From Pyrenula massariospora (lineage: Eukaryota; Ascomycota; Eurotiomycetes; Pyrenulales; Pyrenulaceae), in contig JAGFMI010000013.1 in assembly GCA_021030905.1 (NCBI GenBank), positions 372,001 through 436,000 of the forward strand: 64,000 nucleotides of DNA. Direction: 5' to 3'. The notes under the pieces are model-generated. The model worked only from the letters and a program-made list of their open reading frames with translations, was not told where the DNA came from and ran no database searches. Made by a program: the position numbers and the translations under genes. Of the stretch, positions 1 to 11,600 are shown one piece after another; positions within the stretch are counted from its first letter, which is position 1; each line of letters begins with the position of its first letter.

Positions 1-275
1 CGATCTCGCCGGTGCGCGTGAAGCGGATGCAGGAGAGTCAGAATGAAGGGGGAGGGGCCGGCGGCGGCGGGGAGCAGACGGCGGCCACTGCCGTCGCGGG
101 GACGAGGAGGCAGGATTTGAATGAGCCGAGCGAGGCGGATCGGGCGCTGACGGTGGTGGAGAAGAAGCTGGGGAAGAGCTTGAGCGTGGAGGCGACGGTC
201 AATGAGTTGATCCGGCAGGCGACAGATGAGAGGAATCTGGCTGTCTTGTATTGCGGGTGGGCGGCTTATGCGTAA
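1..275 (+). CDS. TEL1: Tel1/ATM checkpoint kinase, C-terminal end (5' truncated by window edge)
   Basis: Only the last ~91 residues are present; the frame is open from base 3. The opening residues read [10 protein letters not shown], like the segment after the kinase domain of ATM/Tel1 (human ATM has WTMNPLKALYLQQ there). A low-complexity Gly/Ala insert follows. The end is a full FATC domain: an acidic helix with [12 protein letters not shown], then [11 protein letters not shown] and a terminal GWAAYA. Tel1 is the phosphatidylinositol-3-kinase-like Ser/Thr kinase that responds to double-strand breaks and short telomeres through the MRX complex. Mec1/ATR ends similarly, but the [10 protein letters not shown] junction favours Tel1. 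The sequence is very G-rich on this strand. It converges on MIP1. Confidence 0.75.
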   Translation, partial: ISPVRVKRMQESQNEGGGAGGGGEQTAATAVAGTRRQDLNEPSEADRALTVVEKKLGKSLSVEATVNELIRQATDERNLAVLYCGWAAYA

Positions 276-685
276 CGAGACTGATTTGATGAGATTTGTG
301 GAGAGCGTTAGGCGTGGGAATTTGTTTCAGTGATTATAGGCTGCTTTTAGTACGTACATTGGGTGCTGGTGCAAAGCAACAAAAGTTTTTGTATGTACGG
401 TGTAGTATTGCTTACAGTGCTTCAAATTTTGTAAAATTCCCCCCGCCGATGACGATACCTCAGAAGCACAAAAGAATATTACAAGATAGAGCATTGTACT
501 TCAACTGTAGAGCGGAACGCCTGCAGATGCAACAGCACAATCATATGAAAATTCAGACACAATCTCAACGAGCGCCAAGCAATGCAGAGACTCTCAACAA
601 ACACTTTCCGAGATGTAGAGCTCTCCCATCAAACACCACAAAATGCAGATAGAAAATCGAAGCGCTAAGAAACCAACAGAGCAGA
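276..685. other. Intergenic, convergent 3' ends
   Basis: This stretch lies between the stop codons of TEL1 and MIP1. It is AT-rich relative to its neighbours and I see no gene in it. It should hold both 3' untranslated regions. Confidence 0.5.
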
Positions 686-3600
686 TCAATTCGCAGATCG
701 CCCCCAAGTTGCCGTACCAGGCGCATTCCTCTGACTCAATGCCCAGTATTTACCCCGATTCCCTTCAACCGCCCTCTTGTAATTACTCCCCCAGTCCCTC
801 CTCCACACCTGCTCCGTATTCACCAGATTCACGCTCTGTTCTCGCGCGCTCCGAATCGCTTCCTCTCCACCGCTCTTGCCACGCGTAGAACCTTTCTTCC
901 GCCCTCTCCGCGCGGGCCCAGCTGTACCAGTAGTGCCATCGGATGCCGAGGCCGGAGGCGAGGGCTTGGCGGCGGAGGGCGATCTTTCTGTCGTTTGGGG
1001 AGATTGTTGTTGTTGGTGGTCGTGGCGGCTGCGGGCTTCCTTCTCGGCCTCTTGGACGATGGAGCGGAGTTCGCGATCGGAAGAGGTGAGCTGTGCACGG
1101 AGGTAGCGGATGTCAGTTGTCGACCCGGATTCGAGGGTCGACATGACAGACTTACGAGGGGTGTAGGTATGTTGTTCCAGGTTGATGGGGGTGTTTGGCT
1201 TGATGTCCGGATCAAGGTAGGCGAGGGTGCCTTTACCTAAAAGGTCTTCCATCGTGAGGGATTCGCCTGGGGGAATAGCGTTTGGATGGGACGGGGTGAT
1301 GCAGTCCATGTCAACTTCCTTTCGGAGGACGTGATCGATGTCGATAGAAGAGAAATACGCGCAACTTTGAGGCAAGTCGTCTATCCCCAGCTGTTGGCTG
1401 AAAATGGCACGGGTCCAGAGATTGGCAATCTGTAGCGCCATTGCTGCCCGGTACTTATCGTCTTCTTTAACAAGGTAGCGAATTTCGTCATGGACAGTGA
1501 GAGCGAGGCGTGCCGTGAGATTGAAGCGTCGGACTAGGTAGTCCATGCTAATGATGAGGAGGTGGAGGTAATCGACCCCAGATGATTGTATAGCCCAATT
1601 AATGCGAGACGTCATGAATGAACCTTTGTTAATAAATCGCCGCTTCAGTGCTTCTGTAATTCCAGCAGCAAGGACAGGTGTGCGTGGATGTTCTTGTTCA
1701 GCGAACTCTTCGAGTCTGTTAAACACCAACGATTCTGTGCCACCGCGCCAGAAATTCGAATCATTAAGAGTCTTACGTAGCGTTTTTACACCTTTAGTTT
1801 CCTTGTAGAGTCGAGATGCTGTTTCGTTCGCACTTTTATCTGAGATTGAAGGGTTGAACTGCCGAAGAAGTGTAGCAGCAAACTTTAAGCCAGCGCCGTA
1901 AATCCGTCCGTAATTGAACACTTTCGCGTCATTGCGACTAATACCCAAAATACTTGCTGTCTTTGAATGAAGATCGGTACCAGCTGATTTCGACCCTTCT
2001 AGCGTCATGAACCCCAACGCGTTGCCACCATGAAGCTGAAATTGAGCGTCTCCAATCAAAGAGGCGATCCAAAGTTCTTCAGAGTCGACATCTGCCCCGA
2101 CAAAGCAGTAACCCGGTGGGGCCTTCACCATCGCCTTGAGCTCAGAGCCAACGCGGCTTTTCTTAGCGTTTGAGGCAGTAAGCCAGCAGTTCTCGACTGC
2201 CCGACGCGTGATGGTGCCCATAGGAACGACCTGAGGGAGGATGAAACCTTGTTTTTCAGGGCCGTGTTGTGGTTTCCCTCGGTCAGACTCGTATACAACC
2301 ATTTGAGATTTGATTCTATCACGTGCGCTGGTCCAGTAAGAGCATGAGGCATTCATCTCAAGAGCCTCCTTCGCCAATGGATACTCTGACGAAAGTATGC
2401 CAGATTCGAAATATGTAGAAAAGCTTTTCGCTAATGGCGTCGATACACGATTGGTTGGGCCTCCTTTGTGGGGAACCTTGAAGTACATATGCTGGCGGTC
2501 ATCCCGGAGATTGGCGTCTTTTTCTTCGGTCATATCGCAGCGAACAACGGACGAAGATTCATATTTCTTGGCTTTTTCATAGGGAACTTGCCATGTCCAT
2601 CCGTATTTGTCAGACCATACAAGTGGGTACCCATCCCATGCAAGTCTTACTAGAAGAGGAGTAATTCTTGTACGGACACTCAAATTCATCTCAGAGGCAT
2701 TTGTTGCAAATAAGTCTTTGTACCATTGTGGCATCCCTGGCTTCTTTTGTCGAGCAAAAGGTTTCGGCAGGTCACCTTTCTTTTTAGGCTTCGCCATCTT
2801 GACCTCCTGGCCCGACCAGTCTAATTGTCGCAGCCATGGATCATTCAGATATTTATCCGGTCGATCTTTAACTTCGAGCGCCTTCTCAGCGAGCTCATGA
2901 AGACGTTGTTCAACCTCGTCGGTAAGGCGGTTATAGGTGGTCTCCGCGTTCTCCAGGTATTCTTCCCACGTATGATTGACGGGCAGTATGACATTAGAGA
3001 GATGTCTTAGCGCACCGAAGCTGACAGGGTGGGGACAAGTCTTCAGGAACAGTGGGAAGACCTTCCGGTAAACTTTATGAGTGATTGCAACATCAGCCGC
3101 GCAATAATCCAGCAACTCGTCCATTTTTTCTCGGATGCCTTCTCGATCAAGTTCGCCAAAGTAATCACGCTGTGCCTTATCAATGGTCACACCACAATGA
3201 AATTGTGCTACGTCTCGCAGCGAGTTGATTGAACTTCTGCCGACCCACAATTCTTCCTCTTCTTCGCTGAGCATTCTATTCTGGATCAGAGTCGACAGCT
3301 CCACAGAACCGTTTTCGCTCTCGATCTTTTTTCGTAAATCCCTATCTTTCTTGTGTCTCAGCCAAGTTGGGCGCTGTTGCGAGCACATCCCGTTAACTGC
3401 AACATGTAGTGACATGGTATCGAGGAAAAAGTTCTTGGATTGTGCAAGGTCATACTCTTCGGCAATCCGTGCGCGGTCATAACCTATGTTGTGTCCGATG
3501 ACGATCCTAGACTTGGCTGGGTCTCCCATAGGAATTAGCTGCCGAGGATTGTCTGTTTCTCCTAGCAGCCATGGTGACAGCCAAGCATACCAAGCTGTTG

Positions 3601-4290
3601 GGCTTGCTGCACAGGCCATGCAAGCAAAGGATGTCTCCTTCCACATAGTTTCGACATCGAATGTAAGGAGGTCTTCTTGTGGAGCGTCTACTTGTTCGCT
3701 TGCGCCGTCGACGGTGTACCTCGTCCATCCACTTCTCCTTGCCCATTCCCTTGGGGCCCGAGGGAGATGGACACTGGCATATGTCTTCGACATTGACAGG
3801 TACGGTTCTGATGCATCCATTCCCAGTTTGTGAAAATGCTCGTCGAGTGTGAGGCCGTGCAGGGTAGGCAAATCAAACGCCACAGGCACTGAATTATCCT
3901 GATTTTTTCCAAGAAGCTCATGCTCTCTCAAATGACTTTTAGAAAGTTCTATAAGTTCCTGAGAAGGAGTGGAGGATGTAGGTGTTGAGGTTGCAGGAAA
4001 CACCTGGGAGTGGACATGGCTGCTTAATTGTTGAATGCCGATCGCGTTATACCGTGCGTCCGATGGAACTTGACACGGTCAGCATGCTTATAGAAAAGAT
4101 CGGGGACAACGATAATACTAGATAGAGACTGTGAAGGACTAGCTTCATGACGGTCTTTAGCAGAAGCCTCGACAGCGTATGTTCGCCTCCAATTAGGAGG
4201 TCGTCGATGTGGGCGCGATATTAATCGTAGCTTTTGGGCAGTGCGGGTGTATCCTCTTGCGCATTGCGCGAGATTTGGTGACCACAACAT
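686..4290 (-). CDS. MIP1: Mitochondrial DNA polymerase gamma catalytic subunit
   Basis: Family-A polymerase that replicates mitochondrial DNA. I read two exons with one GT-AG intron at 4069-4118, giving about 1184 residues. Exon 1 encodes a basic, acid-poor leader (MLWSPNLAQCARGYTRTAQK...) typical of a mitochondrial presequence. The intron restores the conserved lead-in RYNAIGIQQLSSHVHSQVFP. The 3'-5' exonuclease motif I is FDVETMW near residue 194. Polymerase motif A is VGADVDSEELW near 717, motif B NYGRIYGAGLKFA near 778 and motif C TVHDEIRYLV near 917. The last ~150 residues are low-complexity (Gln, Ser, Pro, Lys) and less conserved, as in other filamentous fungi. Family, exons and start are well supported; the exact end of the tail is inferred. 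Confidence 0.93.
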
Positions 4291-5030
4291 GGTCACAAGC
4301 AAGTTGGCTATCGACCCATATTTGGAGGTCTAGAAATGGACGGAGCCTGTATGGGAGAAATAGATCCTGTGCTGACGTCTTGACGCATAAGGGGTTCACG
4401 CGGAAAATCTTATCACACGTGACGCGGAGATCCTAGTGCAAAACCACTTTACTGCCTTACTAGGCTAAGATATCCGATTGGAGCCCTTTAGGGAGTTTTC
4501 GGCCCCATGGTATAGGGATAGTTACTTTAGGTACTGTGACCTACAAATTCTGCTTTAGCGGATGGCATTACCAACGATACTTATGCGAAAAGCATCTTAT
4601 CGACTGCATGGGCTTTTAATGAACAGCAAAGAATTTGGATCACGAGCAGAGGGGGACAAACAAGGTTTGCCGCCAGGGGAGAAAACGGTGACTCATGGAT
4701 AAGCTGAAGAGATTGGTCACTGAACCACAATTGTGAGCAGATTCAAAAAATATCCCCGATTCAAGGAATAGGGCGCAGGCATGCGGGCCATGAATTGCCA
4801 TCAGCATGGTTGGGAATCGAAATGAGAGACCATTAATAGTCTTGCCTCTCTACTACTTACAGCCTTAAGACGCCAATTTGGCGAAGTGGTTGAACCTCAG
4901 AGTGAGTCGAAGGTTGGTGTAGACGCAATCTTGCGACGGACATGCCAAAGTTTGGCTTCATCAACTTATGTCTAACTTTTTGAGAAAGTCTCCTAACTGG
5001 TTTACACTATTTCAGCGCCGCGTTTGACCA
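4291..5030. other. Intergenic upstream of MIP1
   Basis: It holds the MIP1 promoter. Short open frames here show no recognisable domain. I see nothing else. Confidence 0.4.
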
Positions 5031-5740
5031 TTGTCTGTGCACCTTTTGCCGTTCATCCTTGGCAATGTACTAAGCGAACCGAGACTTGGGAACGAGTTAC
5101 ATGGAGCCTCTGGACCAGATCACTGGGTCTTCAGCGCTTTCTCCCTGCCCTTCTTGACAACCAATCCCGCTCCAAGCTTCGTCTCCATGCTCTCTTACCT
5201 AATCCGGACCCTCCCATGGGCCCAGGTCAGTCTTCTCTTGTTCGAAATCGCCAATCAATACCATCCTTCTTCTATCCCGGAGACTCCCTCAACGAGTCCT
5301 GGCGCGCTATTCCTTCAGGCCTATCTTGGCATGTTCCGCCCGCGTCCGCCTCCTCCCGTACACTATCCCCGCCGTCCTCGCCCGTGCATACTTCTGTACC
5401 GGTAGCTTCCTAGAGTCCGTTGCAGACGCCGCACTGACGTAGCTATGTAGTAACCCCGCCGGCCCCGATGAGAACTACCCCATCCACAACCACATGACCG
5501 TGGGCTATCTGGCGCAAAGGCTGGGGCTGAATGTGCGCCCAATGTGGATAAACATCATCGTGTTTGTGACTATCAACACCTTCCAGATGCACGGCTTACC
5601 TCATATAGAGAGGGATGTCGCGCGCGACAGGGATATGCTCCCGCTTACCTTTGGCGAGGTGGTTCCCTGCCGTTCAATTGCGGTGTTCGTCGGATTCTAG
5701 ACCTATTTCTTCCTTGGTGATAAGAAAGGACACTTTGGGG
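5031..5740 (+). pseudogene. Decayed UbiA-type membrane prenyltransferase / terpene cyclase
   Basis: Pieces of one protein lie in order but in different frames. An N-terminal part has LTTNPAPSF and LLFEIANQYHPSS. A DSLNESWRAIPSG segment follows. Next comes a membrane helix (LLPYTIPAVLARAYF) leading to GPDENYPIHNHMT. The end is FQMHGLPHIERDVARDRDML with PLTFGE. The first blocks match the first Asp-rich region of fungal UbiA proteins (usually DLANQ...EDxxNKPWRPIPSGR). The last matches the second, usually DLPDVEGD...R..R.P..FGE. The family includes aromatic prenyltransferases and the fumagillin-type membrane terpene cyclase. The coding sequence spans at least three frames with at least one internal stop, so I call it dead. 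Its original product is unknown. Confidence 0.72.
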
Positions 5741-6345
5741 GTACATGACCCCTGTAGTGTTCGTATTCAACTCTCACGGCAGGGGTCTTAAACTTATCGG
5801 GATAAGATTACGCGTAGAGCTCTAGGCGCGATGTTGTGTGCCTGATACTTGGCCGTGTACTATGTACTTGCTACTGCTGTGTAACAATCCCATAGCATGT
5901 GGATATAAGCGCAGGATTTTGAGTGGGCCTAGTAAGCATCGCACAGAGGTGCGAGGATATGGTAAGACTGCAGGGCGTAATCCAGCCGCGATAGGTGATC
6001 CGAGCGGTCTTGAGATACTGGCCCGTCCCGGTGGTGGTTGGCAGCCGGGTATTCACCGAACACGGCATCAGAATTGACTATCTTTCTCGACGGAGCGTAT
6101 ACTGCTCGTCAGCCAACAAATTCGAATATTAGATAATTATAGATCTACCCTCGCAAAATGACTAAAATACTGACCAGCATATGGCTAGTAAAATTTGATA
6201 ATCAGCCCGATAACACGGGCTGAGATAGGCCCCCAGCGCTAATGAAGGGAGTATCACGTACAATCAGAGCTATACATTATCATAAGTAACCACCTCCTCG
6301 CTACCTCTCACAAACCTACCCAGCAGCGCGAAAAACCTGCCCGCC
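5741..6345. other. Intergenic
   Basis: No coding signal recognised. The left end may still hold decayed 3' sequence of the UbiA gene. Confidence 0.35.
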
Positions 6346-6600
6346 ATGACCCCGCCACCACCCCACCCCGTCCTCTCCCCCCTCCTCACCACCCTCCTCC
6401 TCTCCTCCCTCTACGCCTCCTACCACCTCTTCTCCCACGCCTGCCTCCACCACCCCGCCACCCCCTACTCCGTCTTCGACCTCGCCTGCCTCCTCCTCAG
6501 CGTCGTCGTCTGGACCACGCTCGGCATGTTCAGCCTCGTCGAGCGCTTTCTGTCCGACCGTAGTAAGCCGCAGGAGTGGTTGCCGGGATTGGGGGGGTAA
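6346..6600 (+). CDS. Possible small membrane protein, orphan
   Basis: An 84-residue frame starts at an ATG in an ATG-rich, C-rich context. It encodes two hydrophobic stretches, roughly residues 10-30 and 44-64, the second reading DLACLLLSVVVWTTLG. The third codon positions are nearly all C, like real genes elsewhere in the window. The G-rich frame after the stop (to about 6790) could be a second exon if an intron starts near 6560, but I cannot decide. No family recognised. It may also be a compositional accident, because the locus is one of the C-then-G skew islands. Confidence 0.32.
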   Translation: MTPPPPHPVLSPLLTTLLLSSLYASYHLFSHACLHHPATPYSVFDLACLLLSVVVWTTLGMFSLVERFLSDRSKPQEWLPGLGG

Positions 6601-7377
6601 TCCTTGCAGGGGTGGTGGTGCGGAAATATGTTTTGTGGGTTGAAAAAGGGAATGGCGCGGGGATTTGTTTTCGGGTGGTTCGGCGAGTATCGGGGTGGAG
6701 TGGCGGCGATTATCGGGTCGGCGATTATGCGCTGCGGCTGCTATCTATCTATCCGAGGATCCGCCTCACCTGCCTTGGGCGTCGGGATTGAAAGATAGGG
6801 TGGTCGATGCGGAATGAATATCTGCGGGTCATGGCCAAGCTGGGGGTTTTGTGACATCGTTTTTGGCGGCTTTCAAGGGCCCTGGATCTATGGCTAAGGC
6901 AGTGTTCGAAAAGTTTCTGAGCTGTTGCTCTCTCTTTTTCGACATGACATCCTCCACGACCTCCACGCCTGTCATGCACCAGCTCCATGTCAACGGACAA
7001 ATCACTTCGACAAGGCTAGCGCCTTCGCCGTACGAAGACATTAGGATCCAGAAAGGCGTCGAGCCGGAGGTTAGGGAGTAAATCAGGGTTCATCGCGATA
7101 TAGTGACGAGAAAGAAGGGTTTCTCAACATAAGTGACCATTACAAAACAATGGCTCACATATATGGGAAAGGCTCGTTTGAGACAGTTGTACCTGGCTGA
7201 TGCGGAGCGCTTACAATCCAACCATTTGCCATCAAACCTCCCTGCGGACACAACGCCGAAAAATCAATGTTTTAATCAAGAGCCACTCTTGCCAATCACA
7301 CCCTTATTCTCACCCACGCTACGCCATCCCCAGCAGTCGACCCCAGACCAGCAGAAATCGAGCTAGCTGTTGCGATT
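6601..7377. other. Intergenic
   Basis: The first 150 bases are G-rich and may belong to the small gene to the left. The rest shows no gene I can support. Confidence 0.3.
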
Positions 7378-7916
7378 CTAGAAGCGCATTCGTCGCGGAG
7401 GAGCCGTCGGCAGCGCATCAGGTGTGGAGGTTGGGAACTGTCCGCTTTCACACAAGGAGTTCAGGGGTGGCTGGAGCGTTGCGCATGGGTCGACCTGCAC
7501 CGGCCCGCTGCCTGGGCCGTCTGGACATTTGAAGGTAGAGGGGTCTGGGGCAGGAGAGAAGTAGCCTTTGCAGGCGTCGATGAAGTATTGGACAGATTCT
7601 GAAGGTTGGAAGTTTAGTCAGATTAAATGTTGAGGTGACGGTGCGGATATGGTGACCTTTGGCTTGTTCTTGATCGGAGCAAGCACCGTAGACGCAGCAT
7701 GAGACCTTATCAAAATTGAGACTCGGGCAGATACAGCTGACTTGACCGGGGTTGCAGCCTCCGTCCGCGATGGCTTCACCCATGCAGTCGATCTCACATG
7801 CACGTCAGTATGTGGTCAGTGGAGACTAGAGTGAGCTTCACAGCGCAAATATAGAACGATGCTGCGGCCGGTCCCAGGAGAGAGAGCCCTGAAAGGAGGA
7901 GGGTGGAGAATTGCAT
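7378..7916 (-). CDS. Small secreted CFEM-domain protein
   Basis: Three exons encode 143 residues. Introns at 7793-7841 and 7599-7656 (GT-AG, CTGAC/CTRAY branch signals) are both needed to join the cysteine pattern. Residues 1-20 (MQFSTLLLSGLSLLGPAAAS) form a signal peptide. The CFEM domain follows at about residues 21-80: CAIDC, GGC, VSCIC, SCC, GAC and DAC give the eight-cysteine pattern plus one extra. A Pro/Ser-rich tail with three more cysteines ends without an obvious GPI hydrophobic anchor, so it is probably secreted or wall-associated. CFEM proteins bind haem or act at the cell surface, some as effectors; the role here is unknown. Exon calls are strong because every junction stays in phase. 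Confidence 0.83.
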
Positions 7917-9021
7917 GGCGAAACGGATGTTAGCTAGTTGACTGTAAATATTATACAAGCGAACAGCACCGCGAAACCGTTAGTGTTCAACAGAGCTTAA
8001 GCAAGAAAACGAAATGACATGACGGAAGGAAGCCTAGCCTTATATAAGATTCAAAATACCCAAGTTCTTGACTAGACGAACGTTGGAAAATAGCATCCTC
8101 GCCAGGCAACATCACCAAGTCACCTGCCAGTATTTGTTCCAAATTGGACTCTCGTTGCGACCAAGACGGACAACAACCCTTGCAAGCGCCAGGCATCGTT
8201 CTCAATAGAAGATGCACGCTCGATTTAGAAAAGTAAAGGGTCATTGTATTAGGGCTCGAACGCTCTCTCGGACACCGATCAACCGAGGCTCAAGAAAACT
8301 CAGCCCGCGAGCAAATATCTTGACAGCGTTCACGCCAAGGCGGAAAGTTAACCTATTGCGCCGTACAAATAAAAATCGGCACATGCGGTCTAAGATGTTA
8401 CTAGCTTGGGGGCTGTTCAAGGTAGAATAGTTAAGCGAGAATTTGGAGCTTAGTGCTAACGGTGTGCTGAGGCGCGCGAAGCCCTTTATTTGGTAGTATC
8501 AGTAGTCTAATATTTGACGGGCTCAAAGGTGCCTTCAGCACCTCACAGTCTAGCCGCGATTGGTTGATGGAGGAAGGACGAAATAATTGATCTTAGGCAG
8601 TGATAGAGGCCAGCACCGGATCTGTCTATTGCAAAATATGGGATATAGAGTAAATAGGTAATTATTTGAATATGAGACACGCCGAGGACTAGATTGGCCG
8701 TCCACGTCATTTGAATCTTCTTTCAAGCGTCATTAACTTACTAACAAGGAGCGGGGCGGGATTTGCCGCCGGGGGATAGTTCCCTCAGTGGAACGCCTAT
8801 ATTCTCGCGACAGAACCTCAAGCAAAGTTCGGTGATCGATCTATTACTTTTTCCTTGCTGATTCCGCGACGGTTGGTACAACCACAGACAATCGACATTG
8901 GCCACGGCACGAAAACCAGGTCCTCCGTAGCCGCCCAAACCCGTGACAAGACTCTGGAAGCATGTTTAAGCTTTGACACCACAGTGGTGGCGACAACACA
9001 GGGAATGAAGGTGAACACGAC
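7917..9021. other. Intergenic, divergent promoters of CFEM and SLX8-like genes
   Basis: It must hold both promoters. No additional coding frame with recognisable content, and no tRNA-like or repeat structure, was seen. Confidence 0.4.
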
Positions 9022-10241
9022 ATGACTCTACAATTCTCGCCCGAACACTCGCCTTCGACCTTTAATGCTCATTACGATCCCGGAACTGCTGCCTTTCTTC
9101 CTACAATCTTTGACCCCGAACTTGCCCTCTTCTCCCACTGCCCGCGCCCCGATTACACCGGCACCAACCTTCCACCTCTTGGGACTCTACCATGCGCACC
9201 GCCCGCTCATCATTCAACCCAGCAAAACACAACCACACTATCTAGTGGTCATAGGTGGACGGCTTCAGGCACCACCACGGCTGATCAACTGTCATCGCAC
9301 GTCTCTCAACCCACCAATCCTCGAGAATTTGTTGACTTGACCACCCCTCCAAGTGACAGAAGAGCCTCAGCGGGGTCTCAACAAGGCAACTCTCAGTCTT
9401 TCACATTACAGCCATCATCATCATCACCTACAAGAGTGTCGAGAAACTCCATACAATCAACTGAAAGACTCTTCGAATCCCTCTCTCCACCACCAACTCC
9501 CCCTGACCCTTCACTTCCCCATTCGATACAATCCGACTTCGGTCCTTTGCATCACAATATCGAAATGGACGGCGTGCGGTCTGGGTTTCAACCCAAGACG
9601 AGGCCTTACTCCCAGCCGCTCACTGCCCCTCCAGCAAAAAGACGGAGAACTGAAGGGAACCCTCCGACCACGGCTGGATCAAATACTTCTCTACACGACG
9701 CTGAAGAAGTAGAGTCAATCGATCTGACCGATGTCGCGGACAAGTCAGCTCTCTCAGATGCTTTAGCTAAGCAACGAGAAGATGCGGTGAGAGCACAAAA
9801 CAATAATAGTCGGGATGAGATCGCAGGCCGAAGCTCACTGACGTCTTACAAATGTCCCGTGTGCATGGACATCCCAGAAAATGCCACCATCACCATCTGC
9901 GGCAAGTTATTGCTACCTAAGTCCCCAAATATATCAAGCACTAATTCTTCTATTTACCTATAGGACACTTGTTTTGTCACAAATGCATTATTGATACTCT
10001 CCGATTTGGAGAGGAGCGACATCGGAACGAAGGCAACAGTAAAGGGCGAGGTAATTGTCCCGTATGTCGAAAACCGCTAGCAAGATCAGAAAAAGGCAAA
10101 AGTGCGACTCTTATACCGCTGGAGTTAAAGGTCGTGAAAACAAAATCAGAATTGAAGGGCAAGGGCAGAGCTAAGGAGATAGATGATCCAGGTCTTGATC
10201 AGGTAGAGGACTGGGATGACATGCTGAATTGGGATCAATAA
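9022..10241 (+). CDS. SLX8: RING-type E3 ubiquitin ligase, SLX8-like
   Basis: Two exons give 385 residues. The first ~270 residues are Ser/Pro/Thr-rich and disordered, with a basic PPAKRRRTE nuclear-localisation-like stretch and an acidic EEVESIDLTD that resembles a SUMO-interacting motif. A C-terminal RING follows: KCPVCMD, then CGHLFCHKC, then CPVC. The core CGHLFCHKC only forms if an intron at 9902-9963 is removed. That intron starts with GC (GCAAGT) and ends TATAG, a GC-AG intron. Slx8 with Rfp/Slx5 partners is a SUMO-targeted ubiquitin ligase acting in the nucleus in DNA repair. RING identity is firm; the SLX8 assignment rests on position and size of the RING, so it is probable, not proven. 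Confidence 0.78.
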
Positions 10242-11600
10242 TCGTGCGTCTACTTGCTCGTGATACCATTAGGTTCTGGCCAGTCAAGCATCATCATTCT
10301 ATTTTCGGCGTGTATTCTAGAAAACTAAATCTTCGAGCCTTGAGATAGCTAGTCACAAATGACATAGCTCGCCAACACCCAGAGGTGATTTGCCTACAAG
10401 TATAGCGTATTAAAGCTTTAAGGGCTTTTTGTCTCGTCTACGGTACCAGGGATGCCGCAGCATTCAACAGCCTAATTGCAATAATCAACTTGGGCTAGAA
10501 TAACCGAGAGCGCTTAGAACATGACCGTGTTAAAATCATTAACACTCATTTCTTTGCAGCACCCTTGGGTCGAGAAATAGTCTAAGGTCTTTTGCGAACG
10601 TGACAGCGATGATAGATGCCCGGCGGATCGCCGTAGTACCACTAGAACCCACAATACTGTCGAAGATCGGATGCTGGAGACAGATCAAACGGTTCTGCTT
10701 GGGGCACCGAAGGACGAGAATATCATTGTTCATGATGCCTGGAGAAGCGGGTCCGTGAATGGAGGAGAGATCATGATGTGTCCGATCTGTCGAAAGAGGT
10801 GTCGCTTGTAGCGAGGCGAGGAGGTTGTGGATGGAGAAAGTCTAAGTTAGGACGGGTAGCTATGAGTAGTAAATAGGACTTTGTTGATCAAGCTAGTCGA
10901 TGGAGAGATCCACAAGCGCCGACGATACGCTGTTAAACTGCAAGAGCCCAAGACGTCGAAGTAAAAGTGGTAATAGTTATTAGGAACTCGGACACCAAGA
11001 ATGAGATGCGTCAATCTTGGGGGTTTCCGCCGCTAGCTGTAGTACAACGAGCGGCTGGTACCTTTGAAACGGTGCATAGGTGCGAATCCTTAACCTTCGC
11101 ATAGAGCAGAAGCAATTATTTCTCAAATATCGCACAAGGCTGTCGCAAAATACAGAGTCACAGTTTGGACGTTGAAATTGGGAAAATGTCCGCTTGGCGA
11201 CCCACCCTCAGCTGATGATGCACAGAGCCTTGACGGCCAAGGTGGCGATGAGACCCGTACCTGACGCGTCGACCCGCATCTGCAACCAGGACTATTCTCT
11301 AAAGCCCCTTAACCTTTAGCAATCATCACAGTAACGCAGACATGTCCAAGAAAAATCAATGGCGAAACAGCCCCAGGCACACATGTTCATGCCGTCCTCC
11401 CTACCGGAGTGGCGCAGTCAACGGGCTCTCCGTTGGCCGTTTCCTGGGGCCAGCTAAGGGCCACCAAGAAAGCATCAATTGGTACTTGCACCTATATCAA
11501 CATCTCTGCCCTTCTATATCTGAGCTTGAAGCTTAATATTTGTGCATCGTTACTCTTTTGTTGATTCGTGACCTTCGTAACTTACCCCAAGCTGAGGAAT
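10242..11600. other. Intergenic
   Basis: A long gap between the SLX8-like and HeLo genes. Short frames are present on both strands but none has a recognisable domain or codon bias. The last few hundred bases should be the HeLo promoter. Confidence 0.4.

Noticed and set aside
1-275. Mec1/ATR rather than Tel1/ATM
   Set aside because: The FATC ends are similar, but the [10 protein letters not shown] lead-in resembles the ATM post-kinase linker better. Kept as Tel1 with reduced confidence.
829-1240. Open frames on both strands inside the MIP1 3' end
   Set aside because: They are shadows of the low-complexity, G- and C-rich tail of MIP1, with no independent start context or domain.
4291-6345. 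LTR element or DNA transposon in the gene-poor stretch
   Set aside because: No terminal repeats, transposase or reverse-transcriptase motifs seen; the only recognisable remnant is the UbiA gene.
11000-11130. Possible tRNA suggested by a GGTGCGAATCC segment
   Set aside because: No matching acceptor or anticodon stems could be folded around it.
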